Assembly (NCBI GenBank): GCA_007674295.1
Contig: CM017449.1
Coordinates: forward strand, 1 to 64,000
Direction of reading: 5' to 3'
Source: Antonospora locustae
Lineage: Eukaryota > Microsporidia
DNA length: 64,000 bases
Positions 28,350 through 37,605 of this stretch are shown piece after piece; within the stretch, counting starts at the first letter, position 1, and the number at the start of each line of letters is the position of its first letter. The notes beneath the pieces are model-generated. The model saw only the letters and a list, made by a program, of their open reading frames with translations. It did not search any database and was not told the origin of the DNA. A program made the translations under genes and the position numbers.

Positions 28350-29339
28350 CTACTCGTCCGGTGGCAAGAGCCTAAAGCAAGTTCCATCGGATACAAATTC
28401 TTTCAGATTGTGAAGAAATAGGCTCAGCTCATTTCCAAAGCATTCTCTATCTTCTGCCTCTCTGTGGAGCATATTTCCCACATGCATGTCTCTTTTGGTT
28501 TTATTCACAAGCTCCTTGTCTTCCTTGCGCAGCCTAGTGTAGCTTTTGTCTCCAAGATGGCACAGCTCTTTTCTGAAGTGCACGACAAAGATATTCTTGG
28601 GTGTGTTGTGCTTCACCATCAGACGCATTCTGCTGTTTTCGATTGTGCACAGAAACAGTGTCTTGTCCCACTCGCCCATCAACATGCTGGATAAAGTTAA
28701 ATTTTTCTTGTGGAACTTTTTGAGCTTGTTTTTGGCTTCATCACCAATGTGTATCAGTATGATAGGATCCACACTATTCCATCCCACTATGTAGTCGCCG
28801 TGCTTTCCCCACACAACGTGTTGCATGTACTCAAGGTTGACAATAAGCATAATGAGCCCAAGTTGGTTCAGAGACCATCTCTTACTGTTCACAATGCTTT
28901 TGCTGATTTGTACTATTTCATTTTCGATGTCACACTTTCCAGAATTGATAATATCAGAGACGTGTCTATTTGTGCAGAAAACATGAGTTGGACTTTTTGT
29001 ATTATCCGTATACACAAGAACCCCTGGAATTTTCCTGCACTCAGCGATTCTCAGGGGAGTCTTCTTTGCCATTGTGTTCTTTACAATATTCAGAAACGGT
29101 GATTTGCCATCGATCGATAGCGAAGGCTTTTTGATTTGCTGAATCCTTTTGAAGTTGTCGTATACTTCTATGCGATTGTCTTCTGAAAACGTAATTTTTC
29201 TGTAGTATCTTTGCCTTGAATAGCTTGGAAACGGATAGTATTGATTGTGTGCATGCTCTTGAAGAGACATTTTAAGCAATGTTTTTTCTATAGATGCCAC
29301 GACTATTGCTATTACGATAATTGTAACGATGATCAGCAT
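28350..29339 (-). CDS. membrane-anchored protein of unknown function (329 aa)
   Basis: I do not recognise a family. The first 17 residues (MLIIVTIIVIAIVVASI) are one strong hydrophobic segment, either a signal anchor or an uncleaved signal peptide. The remaining 310 residues are soluble, basic and apparently globular, with Trp-containing blocks (NSKRWSLNQLGLIMLIVNLEYMQ, HVVWGKHGDYIVGW) and no repeats. A protein of this shape would sit in the ER or another endomembrane with its bulk on one side. It faces PMS1 tail to tail. CCCC lies 17 bp before the start. Confidence 0.7.
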   Translation of the reverse strand: MLIIVTIIVIAIVVASIEKTLLKMSLQEHAHNQYYPFPSYSRQRYYRKITFSEDNRIEVYDNFKRIQQIKKPSLSIDGKSPFLNIVKNTMAKKTPLRIAECRKIPGVLVYTDNTKSPTHVFCTNRHVSDIINSGKCDIENEIVQISKSIVNSKRWSLNQLGLIMLIVNLEYMQHVVWGKHGDYIVGWNSVDPIILIHIGDEAKNKLKKFHKKNLTLSSMLMGEWDKTLFLCTIENSRMRLMVKHNTPKNIFVVHFRKELCHLGDKSYTRLRKEDKELVNKTKRDMHVGNMLHREAEDRECFGNELSLFLHNLKEFVSDGTCFRLLPPDE

Positions 29340-29630
29340 GGCTTGCGTGTAAAGGGGTCTGATCTGCCATGCAAATCAAGCCAATTTTCAACAAAAAGCC
29401 CTTGAGCCAAAAGTCGCCAGTGCATCTGCCTGGTAGGAGGTGTTTATACAGTACTGGCTTGTATCTGTGTAAGCTGCGTCAACTGAAACCGTCTCTGCAA
29501 AAGAAATTTTACAGCCAAGCCACTTGTCTTCGGCGTCTTACAAAAACACCGCAGAAATACAGAAAGTGACATGCAACTCGCAGCACAACAAGTTCCCGCC
29601 ATTTTAATACGAATCTTTGCCGACCCTTGC

Positions 29631-30632
29631 ATGGCTAAGAAATCCTTGGTAAGAAAAAGCGAGCAGTCGGAGCTTCTCTCTACACCCAAGACCCCCTTCA
29701 AGCGAGCATCTTCCAAAAGATACGACATGTCATTCACCCCCTTCTCTCTTTCTCAACAGCAGGCCAAAAGGGAGAAACAACCCCTTGTCAAAATAAAAGG
29801 AGCTATTGAGCAGCAAGGAGCATATGAGATACTCCGCAGCCTAGGTACTGTATTTATAACAAAAGACAAGTATCTGGGAAAGTACGACATTCTCGAAAAA
29901 TGTGGTGAAGGAAGCTTCATGACAGCGTACATGGTGAAAAGGAATGGGCTCGTCACGTGCCTCAAGGTGAGCAACAAACCGTACAAGGGAAAAATCGACA
30001 GGGAGAACAGGCTGAAGGAGGTCGAGATCCTGTACAAGCTGGCATCGCCTTTTGTGACAAAAATAGTCAGGGCCTGGGAGCAGGATTCACTTCTGTACAT
30101 AGAGCTTGAGTACTGCGGCCCTACTCTTTCCAGAATCATAAATGAAAAATGCTTCAACAAGAAGTCGAGGTTTGAAAGGAAAATGATTTACAGGTTGATG
30201 TACGAGGTTGGACAGGGTCTCCTGGAGTTGCATAGTCTTGGATATGTGCATAACGACATAAAGCCCGAGAACATATTTTGCGACAAAAAGAATTTTAAGA
30301 TAGGTGATTTCAACATCAGCCGTGAAGAGGGTCTCATAGACGAGGATGGCGACAAAAAGTACATGGCCCCTGAGATTTTAGGCGGCAGATGCACCATAAA
30401 GAGCGATGTGTATTCTTTGGGTCTTATCTTTGCAGAGCTTATATGCAACGTTGTGTTGCCCACCTCAGGCAAGGAGTGGATTGATCTTAGACAGAACAAA
30501 TTCAAGAGCCTCTCTGTCCCGGCAAAACACCAGAGCTTTCTGTTTCAAATGCTGCATGAGTCTCCTCCGCACAGACCCAGCATGAAAGAGGTTGTCGGCT
30601 ATTTTGAAGCTTGTCTGAGAACCAAAAAATAA
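29631..30632 (+). CDS. Wee1-like protein kinase (333 aa)
   Basis: Cell-cycle kinase candidate of the Wee1 family, which in other eukaryotes phosphorylates Cdk1 and delays mitosis. The kinase domain starts near residue 85. Visible parts are the glycine loop GEGSF (92-96), Lys112, the catalytic HNDIKPEN (207-214, with HND in place of HRD), GDFN (225-228) in place of DFG, and an activation segment EDGDKKYMAPE (238-248) that matches the E-GD-x-[RK]-Y-x-x-x-E pattern of Wee1. A short basic N-terminal region (about 80 residues) with TPKTPF and SFTPF sites could be regulatory. I start at 29,631, preceded by GACCCTTGC; a codon 20 residues upstream is possible. Myt1 or another Wee1 relative is an alternative. 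Confidence 0.85.
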   Translation: MAKKSLVRKSEQSELLSTPKTPFKRASSKRYDMSFTPFSLSQQQAKREKQPLVKIKGAIEQQGAYEILRSLGTVFITKDKYLGKYDILEKCGEGSFMTAYMVKRNGLVTCLKVSNKPYKGKIDRENRLKEVEILYKLASPFVTKIVRAWEQDSLLYIELEYCGPTLSRIINEKCFNKKSRFERKMIYRLMYEVGQGLLELHSLGYVHNDIKPENIFCDKKNFKIGDFNISREEGLIDEDGDKKYMAPEILGGRCTIKSDVYSLGLIFAELICNVVLPTSGKEWIDLRQNKFKSLSVPAKHQSFLFQMLHESPPHRPSMKEVVGYFEACLRTKK

Positions 30633-30672
30633 ATATGTATTTTGCAGTTGGTTCATTCCAAGTTCGGAAATG

Positions 30673-31383
30673 CTACGCGTCTGGAAATGCTGAAAGCATC
30701 GCCTCCATAATATTGTCTGCCACCTCCATCTCACGGTCTATGTCCACATTGCATTGTGCATCTCCTCTGATGCGGTATATGTTTCGAGTCCTGCACCACC
30801 CTCTTCTTGAAAAAATGGTATCGCTCTCTCTGTGACTGCGCGCATCCATATCCTGTTCGTGTGATGTTCTGTCGCTCTGTGGGCTGTGTACTCTCTCGTC
30901 TATTCGGGGATTGGTTTCCATACTTGTATACTTACTGTTAAGCCCTTCTCTAGCGCAAGCCTCTGCATTCATGTCGCTGAGTCCCTCGCTAACAAGGTCT
31001 ACAAAGGTGCTATGAGGCACGTAGAGATGTCTTGTGCCCCTCTGGGGCTTTTTGCGCTTATTATCACGCAAAAGGCCATTTGCCACTTCTCTTGCAAAAA
31101 TACTAAAGAAAATGCCTCTGGAAACAAGGTATATGGTGACAGATATGCATGCCAAAAAAAATGCTTTCAGCGGCCTTTTCCACAGAAGAGAACACGGAAT
31201 CGTTCCAATGGCTAGTAGAGCCATGCTTGGCCTTACAAACAACTGAAACACCTGTGACATAACTACTACCAGAATCACAAAAATCTCAAAAGCAAACAGC
31301 CCATTCCTGCATTTGTGGGCTCTCTGAGATGATTCACCAGATGCATGTTCTTTGTTTTCAGTACAAGCTACACGACTTGCCAT
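30673..31383 (-). CDS. multi-pass membrane protein with charged C-terminal tail (236 aa)
   Basis: No family recognised. A polar N-terminus of about 28 residues precedes two or three closely spaced transmembrane segments (about 30-52, 55-66 and 72-92). A basic stretch (NKRKKPQRGTRH) follows, then a polar, probably disordered tail rich in Arg, Ser and Asp. The basic-after-membrane pattern suggests the tail is cytosolic. It lies tail to tail with the Wee1-like kinase gene, 40 bp apart. The start ATG is preceded by CTGAATAA and lacks the CCC signal, so the start is less certain. Confidence 0.65.
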   Translation of the reverse strand: MASRVACTENKEHASGESSQRAHKCRNGLFAFEIFVILVVVMSQVFQLFVRPSMALLAIGTIPCSLLWKRPLKAFFLACISVTIYLVSRGIFFSIFAREVANGLLRDNKRKKPQRGTRHLYVPHSTFVDLVSEGLSDMNAEACAREGLNSKYTSMETNPRIDERVHSPQSDRTSHEQDMDARSHRESDTIFSRRGWCRTRNIYRIRGDAQCNVDIDREMEVADNIMEAMLSAFPDA

Positions 31384-31823
31384 TTATTCAGAGTGATTTC
31401 TACATCAAGAGTATAAAGAGTGTTGTGCACTTTTATGGATACTGATCACCACTAAACTTCCTTTAAGGACTATAATCATCTAAACTTCTCTTTTTGTATT
31501 TAATAGAAGACTGACACAATTAATAACTTTTAGGAGTTTCTCTGCACATGCATCTTTGCGTGAAGGGCATGCATAGTACCATAGTTTTTACTAGCTGCTG
31601 CTTAGAACCATGTTCTACAGGCTGCAGCTTCTATGGCATAGGCTTGATATCATGAGAGACAAGAAATATGCCGTTTGTGAATAAGTATGATGCACAAAAG
31701 AAGTACGGAAAGACACAAAGTATGGCATGCGCTTGCAACGCAACAAAAATAGGCGGCAAATGGCTGCTGAAACAGAATACCAAGTGTTCCGCACCTGCGC
31801 AAATCATGGCGTGAGTGCTTTAT
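31384..31823. other. intergenic, no gene seen
   Basis: AT-rich start near 31,430-31,530, then nothing recognisable. A short plus frame at 31,727-31,918 has no support. Confidence 0.4.
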
Positions 31824-31976
31824 TTATCTGTCGGGAGACTTATCTGAGTTCTTTGTTCCCTTTATCATCAGATCCTCTTCTCCCTGCAGCTCCTGCGCAA
31901 GCTCCTTGGTCCCTATGATTTGTACGTTGCTAGTGCTATCAAACAACTTCAAGTCCTTCTTCTTTTTGTCTCTCAT
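31824..31976 (-). CDS. small Lys-rich protein (50 aa)
   Basis: Short open frame starting MRDKKKKDLKLFDSTSNVQ and ending KGTKNSDKSPDR, followed at once by the TAAATAAA arrangement seen at other gene ends here (stop plus AATAAA). TATAAAAGG lies about 25 bp upstream of the ATG. The sequence is polar and predicted helical in the middle (GTKELAQELQGEEDLM). Size, flanks and composition make a real small gene plausible. I cannot assign a family, and it could also be the 3' exon of something interrupted. Confidence 0.45.
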   Translation of the reverse strand: MRDKKKKDLKLFDSTSNVQIIGTKELAQELQGEEDLMIKGTKNSDKSPDR

Positions 31977-32096
31977 GCTGGATCGGCGCAGTTCCTTTTA
32001 TACTGTCTCCTTTCTTTAGAGTTCTGGCGGTTGGTTATCACAGAAAGGCGAACGAAAACAGAATCGGTTTTGAGACATCGGTGTTGAGAAGTCTTA

Positions 32097-32765
32097 CTAC
32101 CATTCACGAGGTTCGATAGACAAAAACGCTGCAATTCTTTTCTGTATGTAAAAAATAAACACGTCAGCAAGGATGTCTAACGTGCACTTTGTGCACGTAC
32201 TGAATCCATTTTTCCTGAGAATGCGGGCAATGTAGATTCTGACGATGCCCCGCGAGAGAATGTCAGGCTGAATCTGTGTGCACAGCTCGTCTTGTCCGTA
32301 CGAAACACCTGAAAGAATGGCATCGGCTCGTCTTTGCTTTCCAATTCGGTGAGCCCTTCTAAACTCCCGAAACTGCGTCCACTGAATTACATCCTCATTG
32401 CCGAAATAGAAGCTCTTCAGCGAGTCGGCCCTTGCTTTCATTCTCTCTGCGCAGCCAACAAAGAACGGAGAACCCCTGTTGAAGTAAAAGCAGTTTTCCC
32501 AGATGAGATCCAGGTCGTCACAGAATGTTTTGGTGTCATATAGTGGTAGTTTTTTATTCATAGTTCCCAGATCCATTGGGTTCTTGATCACGTCGTAGTA
32601 TGTTGGTGCTTCTTTTTTTGACACTTTGTGCAGAAATATTGTTGAGTCTGGTACGTTGCTCTTCAGGTCCTTCAGCAGCGACTCAAAATGGCGCTTGTTT
32701 TGTATATCCGTCAAAAGCCTGCTCGGATGAAGTGTGGAGAGAGAGAACAGGTCTTTCCTTCCCAT
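32097..32765 (-). CDS. SPT7: Spt7-like bromodomain plus histone-fold protein (222 aa)
   Basis: Likely SAGA coactivator scaffold subunit. A bromodomain at about 25-110 contains APTYYDVIKNPMDLGTM and NCFYFNRGS. A short linker and a C-terminal histone-fold-like segment (about 165-222, SRGIVRIYIARILRKNGF then ILADVFIFYIQ) follow. Bromodomain followed by Bromo_TP/histone fold is the Spt7 order; yeast Spt7 is far longer (over 1,300 aa), so this is a very reduced form. TAF-type proteins are the alternative. I start at 32,765, where GTACCC directly precedes ATG; the open frame itself extends another 108 codons upstream without conserved sequence. Confidence 0.8.
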   Translation of the reverse strand: MGRKDLFSLSTLHPSRLLTDIQNKRHFESLLKDLKSNVPDSTIFLHKVSKKEAPTYYDVIKNPMDLGTMNKKLPLYDTKTFCDDLDLIWENCFYFNRGSPFFVGCAERMKARADSLKSFYFGNEDVIQWTQFREFRRAHRIGKQRRADAILSGVSYGQDELCTQIQPDILSRGIVRIYIARILRKNGFSTCTKCTLDILADVFIFYIQKRIAAFLSIEPREW

Positions 32766-33259
32766 GGGTACAAATAACATCAACATAACTAGCATACACT
32801 TTGCTCTACTTATATCCACACCGGATGCCTTGTCATTTATTTTAGCATGCCATACAAGATTTATGGCATGTGTTGCTACTTGTACGCTGTCATACTGGCT
32901 TTGAAACATCAAATGGGTAGATAGAATATCTCTTCTTGATGCCAATTCGATACTTGGAGAATGTGTCTGTAGGTGTGAACGGTGCAGGGTGTGCTCGCTC
33001 CACAAATTTTCCTTGGATATTTGGGTTAAGAGTGTAAACCTTCTTTCCAGCTTCTTTGTAGTAATACATGAGGGCCAGAAAGCTTTCATTTTTGTGTCAG
33101 ATGACTACAACCTCTTATTTGCAGGGCAGCTGTTAAGAAATGTGCAGCACAAGCAGAGGGACTATTGAAAATTTGACAACAGGGCCTTAATCAAGTGCTT
33201 TTTTATTTCCCTTAGAACATAATGAGCAGGCTCTGCTACAGCAATCTGCCTAAGTATCC
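32766..33259. other. intergenic, no gene seen
   Basis: The in-frame upstream extension of the Spt7-like gene (to 33,089) shows no domain and is better seen as upstream sequence. No other element is recognised. Short T-rich runs occur near 33,190-33,210. Confidence 0.4.
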
Positions 33260-33589
33260 CTACGCTGCAACTCGGCCCATTCCAGATGATGCAAGATTGC
33301 TTCTGAAATCTGCATCCTGTCCTCTCAGATCACTGGCTTTAAGTCTTCTAGAAGACTCATCTGAAGAGTACCTATGCTCAATCAACTTTTCTTCACCTTT
33401 AGACTTGTCCTTATCGCCAGACTTGCTCTCACCAGACTCGCCTCCGCTGCCTGAGTTGGTGCTGCTTTTCCATATGGATATGATTATTATCGATATAATC
33501 ACAATAGCGAGTATTGTGAAGATTATCATTAGAATCTTTTTAGTCTTGTTTCCGTTGTCTCCCTGGTTTCCGCCTTCGTTGTCTCCCAT
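33260..33589 (-). CDS. small single-pass membrane protein (109 aa)
   Basis: A polar Gly/Asn-rich N-terminus (about 18 residues), one strong transmembrane segment (about 19-41, ILMIIFTILAIVIISIIIISIW) and a cytosol- or lumen-facing tail rich in Ser, Gly, Lys, Asp and Glu. No cleavable signal pattern, so it is probably a membrane-anchored protein with a disordered tail. No family recognised. The opposite-strand frame over the same bases lacks coding character. Confidence 0.65.
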   Translation of the reverse strand: MGDNEGGNQGDNGNKTKKILMIIFTILAIVIISIIIISIWKSSTNSGSGGESGESKSGDKDKSKGEEKLIEHRYSSDESSRRLKASDLRGQDADFRSNLASSGMGRVAA

Positions 33590-33800
33590 TGCTTCTGTTT
33601 ACCAGCTGTTTTTATATTTGATTGTGAAACAGACGCAACCAATGGCGTATTGCCTGCTGAGACTACGTTGTCGCATGCAGTGTTTCGTACTGACACCTGA
33701 TGCACTGTTTCACACACGAAAATGCCCCTATGCAGTCCGTGAGCAAAACTGCACCACCCTGTGATTTTGGTTGGTCTCTGCCTGTGCAACGCAGTTAGGC

Positions 33801-34403
33801 TTATTCTCTGAGAGTAACTTCAGGCTCTTGCTCCTTGTAGTACAATCTGCGCTTCATGAATTCGATTTTTCCCTTTAGATAGAAAAGTTTTGCATAGTCA
33901 ACAGATACAGCCCTCAAGTTAGCTATAAGTGGGCGTGGATCGTTCAGATCAGCCGACTTTAAAAGAGTTTTGATGAGCTGAATGGCCTTGAGCTTGTGTT
34001 CTGAGTCGAGATTTGCAGATAAAAAAATAACAAGCCTTTCGATGTTTGGAATCTTTGCGACGAGATGCGGGCTGATGCAGAAGTCTATTTCGGCGAGAAA
34101 GTGAATGTCTTCTGCCTCAACGGCTGTGACAATGCCCTCAACGATCTCCTCGTCTGTCAAGCTCTGTGGCATGCAAAGAGGTTCTTCTTGGTTTTCTGCT
34201 GAGCTTTTGTACAAGACATCATTAACTACTTGTTTTTCTTCGCTCTTCTCGCAGATGTCCTTGGTACTGCTTTCAGATGACCGAGAGTTCACAGTGCTGG
34301 TGTCGCTGCAAACTTCTACGCGCGATAAATTCTCCTTGCGGTCCTTCCCTCCCTGTGCACCAGTATTCTTCGCTTTTCTTTTTCTGACAATTCCTTTTGC
34401 CAT
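33801..34403 (-). CDS. possible Utp12-domain ribosome-biogenesis protein (200 aa)
   Basis: A basic N-terminus (MAKGIVRKRKAKNTG, nuclear or nucleolar in style), a polar linker (about 20-85) and a helical C-terminal domain (about 88-190). That domain contains IERLVIFLSANLDSEHKLKA, LIKTLLKSADL and YLKGKIEFMKRRL. The helix order and the final L-K-G-K-[IL] motif recall the Utp12 domain that closes the t-UTP WD40 proteins of the small-subunit processome, but no WD40 part is present. Call is tentative. The start at 34,403 has AACCCAGAGTA before it, so I prefer it to the upstream ATG at 34,448. It is divergent from the DHHC gene. Confidence 0.55.
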   Translation of the reverse strand: MAKGIVRKRKAKNTGAQGGKDRKENLSRVEVCSDTSTVNSRSSESSTKDICEKSEEKQVVNDVLYKSSAENQEEPLCMPQSLTDEEIVEGIVTAVEAEDIHFLAEIDFCISPHLVAKIPNIERLVIFLSANLDSEHKLKAIQLIKTLLKSADLNDPRPLIANLRAVSVDYAKLFYLKGKIEFMKRRLYYKEQEPEVTLRE

Positions 34404-34592
34404 TACTCTGGGTTTGGAGTCAAATTTTAACATGCATGTTGTCGGCATGCTACTGTCTCTGAGCGTTTACCGGGCCTGACGTTGGACTGAAGGCATATAT
34501 AAAGGAGCACAGTAACTAATTACATTGTCCTCTGATGGAAGACCAATCATGCAGCACCGAGAAGAAATAAAAGCGAAAAAAGTGCACCTGCA

Positions 34593-35252
34593 ATGATATT
34601 GAAGCTCACAAAGAAAGGAATAAAGGCACTAGAGTATATTTTTATGATGATTCTCCTCGCGTACTATGCGTGCTGCATCTACAACTGTATGGCGAGAACA
34701 TCTGTAACAAGAGTGCTGTCTCTGTATCCTCTTGTGCTTTCGCTCTACTACTACTTGAGTCTTGTGAAGGCCGCAGTTCCTGCAGCCACAGGCAGTACCA
34801 ACAGTATTTGCTCACAGTGTAAGTCCTTCAGATGCAGAGGTGCTTCGCACTGTGAGTTCTGCGATATATGCGTTCCAGAAAGAGACCACCATTGCCCGCT
34901 TGTTGGAAAGTGCATTTGTAGGCAAAACTCGGCACAGTTTTTCTTCTTTCTATTTTTCCTTGCACTTCAGATGTTTCTCAATATATTTTCTTCGTGCATT
35001 CCCGAGGTGTTTGTGCTCTTTTCCCTCGCCATATCTAGCTATATGGTGTGGATCTGCTATATCTGGTCCCAGAACCAAACTAGTATAGAGTTCTTTAAGA
35101 GCAAACGCAAAAGATGCTCCACACAAAACTTGTACAAACTGCTATTTGACGAAAACGCTCACAACGTGGTGATTGCGCTTCTTCCCTGCCTCAGGGTGCA
35201 TGCACAGGTTATACACGATCCGCTGCAGTCTGATCCACTTCTCTTTAATTAA
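34593..35252 (+). CDS. DHHC palmitoyltransferase (219 aa)
   Basis: Protein S-acyltransferase of endomembranes that attaches palmitate to Cys residues of client proteins. Two transmembrane segments (about 13-32 and 42-60), a Cys-rich DHHC domain (about 72-115, with CSQCKSFRCRGASHC and ERDHHCPLVGKCICRQN; catalytic DHHC at 98-101), then two further membrane segments (about 114-134 and 137-157) and a short tail. All zinc-site Cys and His positions expected in the family appear present. It is short for the family and lacks ankyrin repeats. A second DHHC gene lies at 54,675-55,235. Confidence 0.92.
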   Translation: MILKLTKKGIKALEYIFMMILLAYYACCIYNCMARTSVTRVLSLYPLVLSLYYYLSLVKAAVPAATGSTNSICSQCKSFRCRGASHCEFCDICVPERDHHCPLVGKCICRQNSAQFFFFLFFLALQMFLNIFSSCIPEVFVLFSLAISSYMVWICYIWSQNQTSIEFFKSKRKRCSTQNLYKLLFDENAHNVVIALLPCLRVHAQVIHDPLQSDPLLFN

Positions 35253-35347
35253 ATGTTGTGTTATCAGTCATTTCGGACCAAGGCCTGTGCAGCATGGTAT
35301 CAGTATCAAACAAACTCACAGTCTGCTGTGCAAAGTGTCTGCTCAAG

Positions 35348-35644
35348 CTAGTCGTTCTCCTTTAGCTTTTTGACACTGATGTATTTTCTCTTCTGCTTGC
35401 AAAACACCTTTTTGTTCTTTTTAATATTTTTTTGCTCTGCAAACCTCTGCCAAACAGTCTTTTCTTTGGGAGCTCTAATCATAGGTAGTCTCGTGCTGGA
35501 CGCGGGAAGCATGTAGATCTTGTGTCCGTCTTTTGTGTAGCTCTCGCATCTGCGGATTGCCTCAACAACACTCCGCACCATTTCGTCCTCAGAAGCATTC
35601 TGCGAGCATGACGTCACAAAAATACGTGACAGGTCAAAATCCAT
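35348..35644 (-). CDS. RRS1: Rrs1-like ribosome biogenesis protein, very short (98 aa)
   Basis: Probable Rrs1, which acts with Rpf2 to load the 5S RNP on pre-60S particles in the nucleolus. The C-terminal block, LPMIRAPKEKTVWQRFAEQKNIKKNKK, carries the family hallmark P-x-x-K-x-x-[TV]-x-W-x-x-FA-x-x-K-x-I-x-K-x-K-K. The N-terminal half (FDLSRIFVTSC, VVEAIRRCESY) may match the first helix. Yeast Rrs1 is about 200 aa, so roughly half is missing. CACACCCC directly precedes the ATG. It faces the DHHC gene tail to tail, about 95 bp apart. Confidence 0.72.
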   Translation of the reverse strand: MDFDLSRIFVTSCSQNASEDEMVRSVVEAIRRCESYTKDGHKIYMLPASSTRLPMIRAPKEKTVWQRFAEQKNIKKNKKVFCKQKRKYISVKKLKEND

Positions 35645-36051
35645 GGGGTGTGGTGCTTTTTTTCACATGCCCAGCACTTTTCTGTCACTGTTTCACAATA
35701 TGAGAAGCATTTGTGCATAGCATGCAGAAGATGCCAGTCGGTGAAATCTGGCAGCTCTTTGACATTTTACTCTCAGCTGGTGCTAGCTAATTTGTCATAT
35801 GCATTGTCTGTGCTGTTTTTGCAAAATGCACTCTGCATTTCTGTAAACGCGTCAAAAATCTGGCTGTGCGGCTCTCAGTGCCAGAAACATATCAGAACAG
35901 TTTAGCCTCAGCAGAAAATGCAAGGCGGAAAGAGAGTGCAGAAATGCACTGACAAAATATACGCATCTGGTGCCTGAATTACAGACATTACGTAATTTGT
36001 TTTCGCATTAGCATTGTTTCAAAAATATTTAAATAAAAAAGCACAGAGCCC
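35645..36051. promoter_or_regulatory. divergent intergenic region
   Basis: A 407-bp gap between the Rrs1-like gene and the pseudokinase gene. Both starts have CCC next to them (ACCCC on the minus side, GAGCCC on the plus side). AATATTTAAATAAAAAAG lies 16-33 bp upstream of the plus-strand start and could be a TATA-like element. An open frame at 35,648-35,905 shows no feature. Confidence 0.45.
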
Positions 36052-37605
36052 ATGCAGAACAACTACTCCGAAAGTCTACAGGACTACTGCATTATCAAAG
36101 AAATAGGAAGAGGAAAGATGGGCACAGTCTACACAGCAGTGCATGAGCCCACAAAAGAGCTTCTTACCATCAAGAAAATAGACACAGCCAAGATGAGTCT
36201 TGCAGAAGTAGATGCACTAGAAAAGGAGGCTAAGGACGTGAACGGCTTGAAGTCAAAGATTGTTTTGCCATCAATTGTGGTCTTTCGCGATGAAAACGCG
36301 CTGTACGTTGTCAAAGAGCTCATGGATCTGGGGTCGATTGGAAATTGCCTGCAAGGATGCCGTGAGTTCTTCACTGAGGATAACATAAAGGTAGTTCTGT
36401 ACAAGATCCTTGTAGGGCTGAAGGCGCTCCACAACGAGGGAAGAATTCATAGAAACCTAAATTCTGGAAACATCCTTCTAGACACGAGCGGGAAAATAAA
36501 ATTTACAAACCCAGCAACGCACCCTGCAATTCTGGACGACATTCGGGAAATAAATCCGGAGAAGTTCCACGACCTCTCATCCATATTTATAGCACCAGAA
36601 GTGTCGGAGGACAATGCAGCCATTACTAAGGCAATGGACATTTGGTCTGTGGGCATCATAGCTATTGAGATGATATATGGCGACTTTACAAAGCTGTCTA
36701 AGGAAAGCGTTCTGGAGGTCGATGGCCTGATCAACTTCAGGAGGTTTGTTGACAGGGAGGAAAAGTTTTACGACACATACGGGTGGATTCCGCAGAACCT
36801 TCTTGATTTCCTCAAGCGATGTCTGATAACATCCCCGGAGCATAGAATAACGGTAGCTGAGTGTCTCAACCTGCCCCTGTTTGTAAACCTGAAAAACGAC
36901 AAGTACTCTCAGTTTCTGAAGGAAAACACGGAAATACAGCGTCTAAGAAAGAGCATTCTTGACCTGAACAAGGCAAAGCCAAGCACATGCAGCGCAGCAG
37001 TGTCCACACAGCAGAAGGATCCACAGCAATTTTCTGGCGAAGCAGAGAGGCTTGTTGATGAGAAATACTCAAACAGAGAAAAGGAGGTTATGGTCTTTAC
37101 AACAAGCCCAGTTGAGTCAAATATCACAAGGACTAAAACGGGAAGATTTGTTCTGGCAGAAATAAGCACAAACGAGGGAGGAAGACTTCATGGAAGTGAC
37201 ATCTCTGCAGAAGACAACAACGGAAGAGCTTTGATCAGCAGGCGCTTTACAAGCGACCTCTCAAAGGTGGAGACAGCAGGATACAACATATTCAAGTTAC
37301 AGAAGTACAAAACACATAGAAACGAGTACAGAAGGGGAAGGTTCTGGGTGTTTGAGGGAGAAATAGGCGACCTCGTTCCAAGCGGTGACATTTTAGCGCT
37401 TGAAATAGAATACCTGTCTAAGCTAAAAAACCTCCACTCCAGACAGATCGACCTGCTTCAGGGAATATTTGAGTGCGACTCTGTCACAGAAAGAGGCATC
37501 AAATACTGCCTCTACAGGGAGTTTCACGAGCTGAGAGTTCTTCTGGACCAGTTGAGATTGGGAGGCTCTCCTACACTGATAGAGCAGTGCAAAGTTGGAA
37601 AATAA
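36052..37605 (+). CDS. STE20/MAP4K-like pseudokinase (517 aa)
   Basis: Serine/threonine kinase fold at about 12-290 of the STE20/Cdc7-like group: GRGKMGTVY (19-27), Lys41/42, an alpha-C Glu region, APEV (181-184) and DIWSVG (196-201). Key catalytic positions are altered. The HRD motif reads HRNLNSGN (133-140), so the catalytic Asp is Asn, and the DFG motif is replaced by TNP (152-154), losing the Mg-binding Asp. It is therefore probably inactive and a scaffold or allosteric partner. The remaining 220 residues have no recognised domain, though YNIFKLQKYKTHRNEYRRGRF looks structured. GAGCCC directly precedes the start. Confidence 0.85.
   Translation: MQNNYSESLQDYCIIKEIGRGKMGTVYTAVHEPTKELLTIKKIDTAKMSLAEVDALEKEAKDVNGLKSKIVLPSIVVFRDENALYVVKELMDLGSIGNCLQGCREFFTEDNIKVVLYKILVGLKALHNEGRIHRNLNSGNILLDTSGKIKFTNPATHPAILDDIREINPEKFHDLSSIFIAPEVSEDNAAITKAMDIWSVGIIAIEMIYGDFTKLSKESVLEVDGLINFRRFVDREEKFYDTYGWIPQNLLDFLKRCLITSPEHRITVAECLNLPLFVNLKNDKYSQFLKENTEIQRLRKSILDLNKAKPSTCSAAVSTQQKDPQQFSGEAERLVDEKYSNREKEVMVFTTSPVESNITRTKTGRFVLAEISTNEGGRLHGSDISAEDNNGRALISRRFTSDLSKVETAGYNIFKLQKYKTHRNEYRRGRFWVFEGEIGDLVPSGDILALEIEYLSKLKNLHSRQIDLLQGIFECDSVTERGIKYCLYREFHELRVLLDQLRLGGSPTLIEQCKVGK

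Noticed and set aside
33222..33764. 180-codon plus-strand frame
   Set aside because: Covers the minus-strand membrane protein gene and two non-conserved flanks; Leu/Ser shadow composition.
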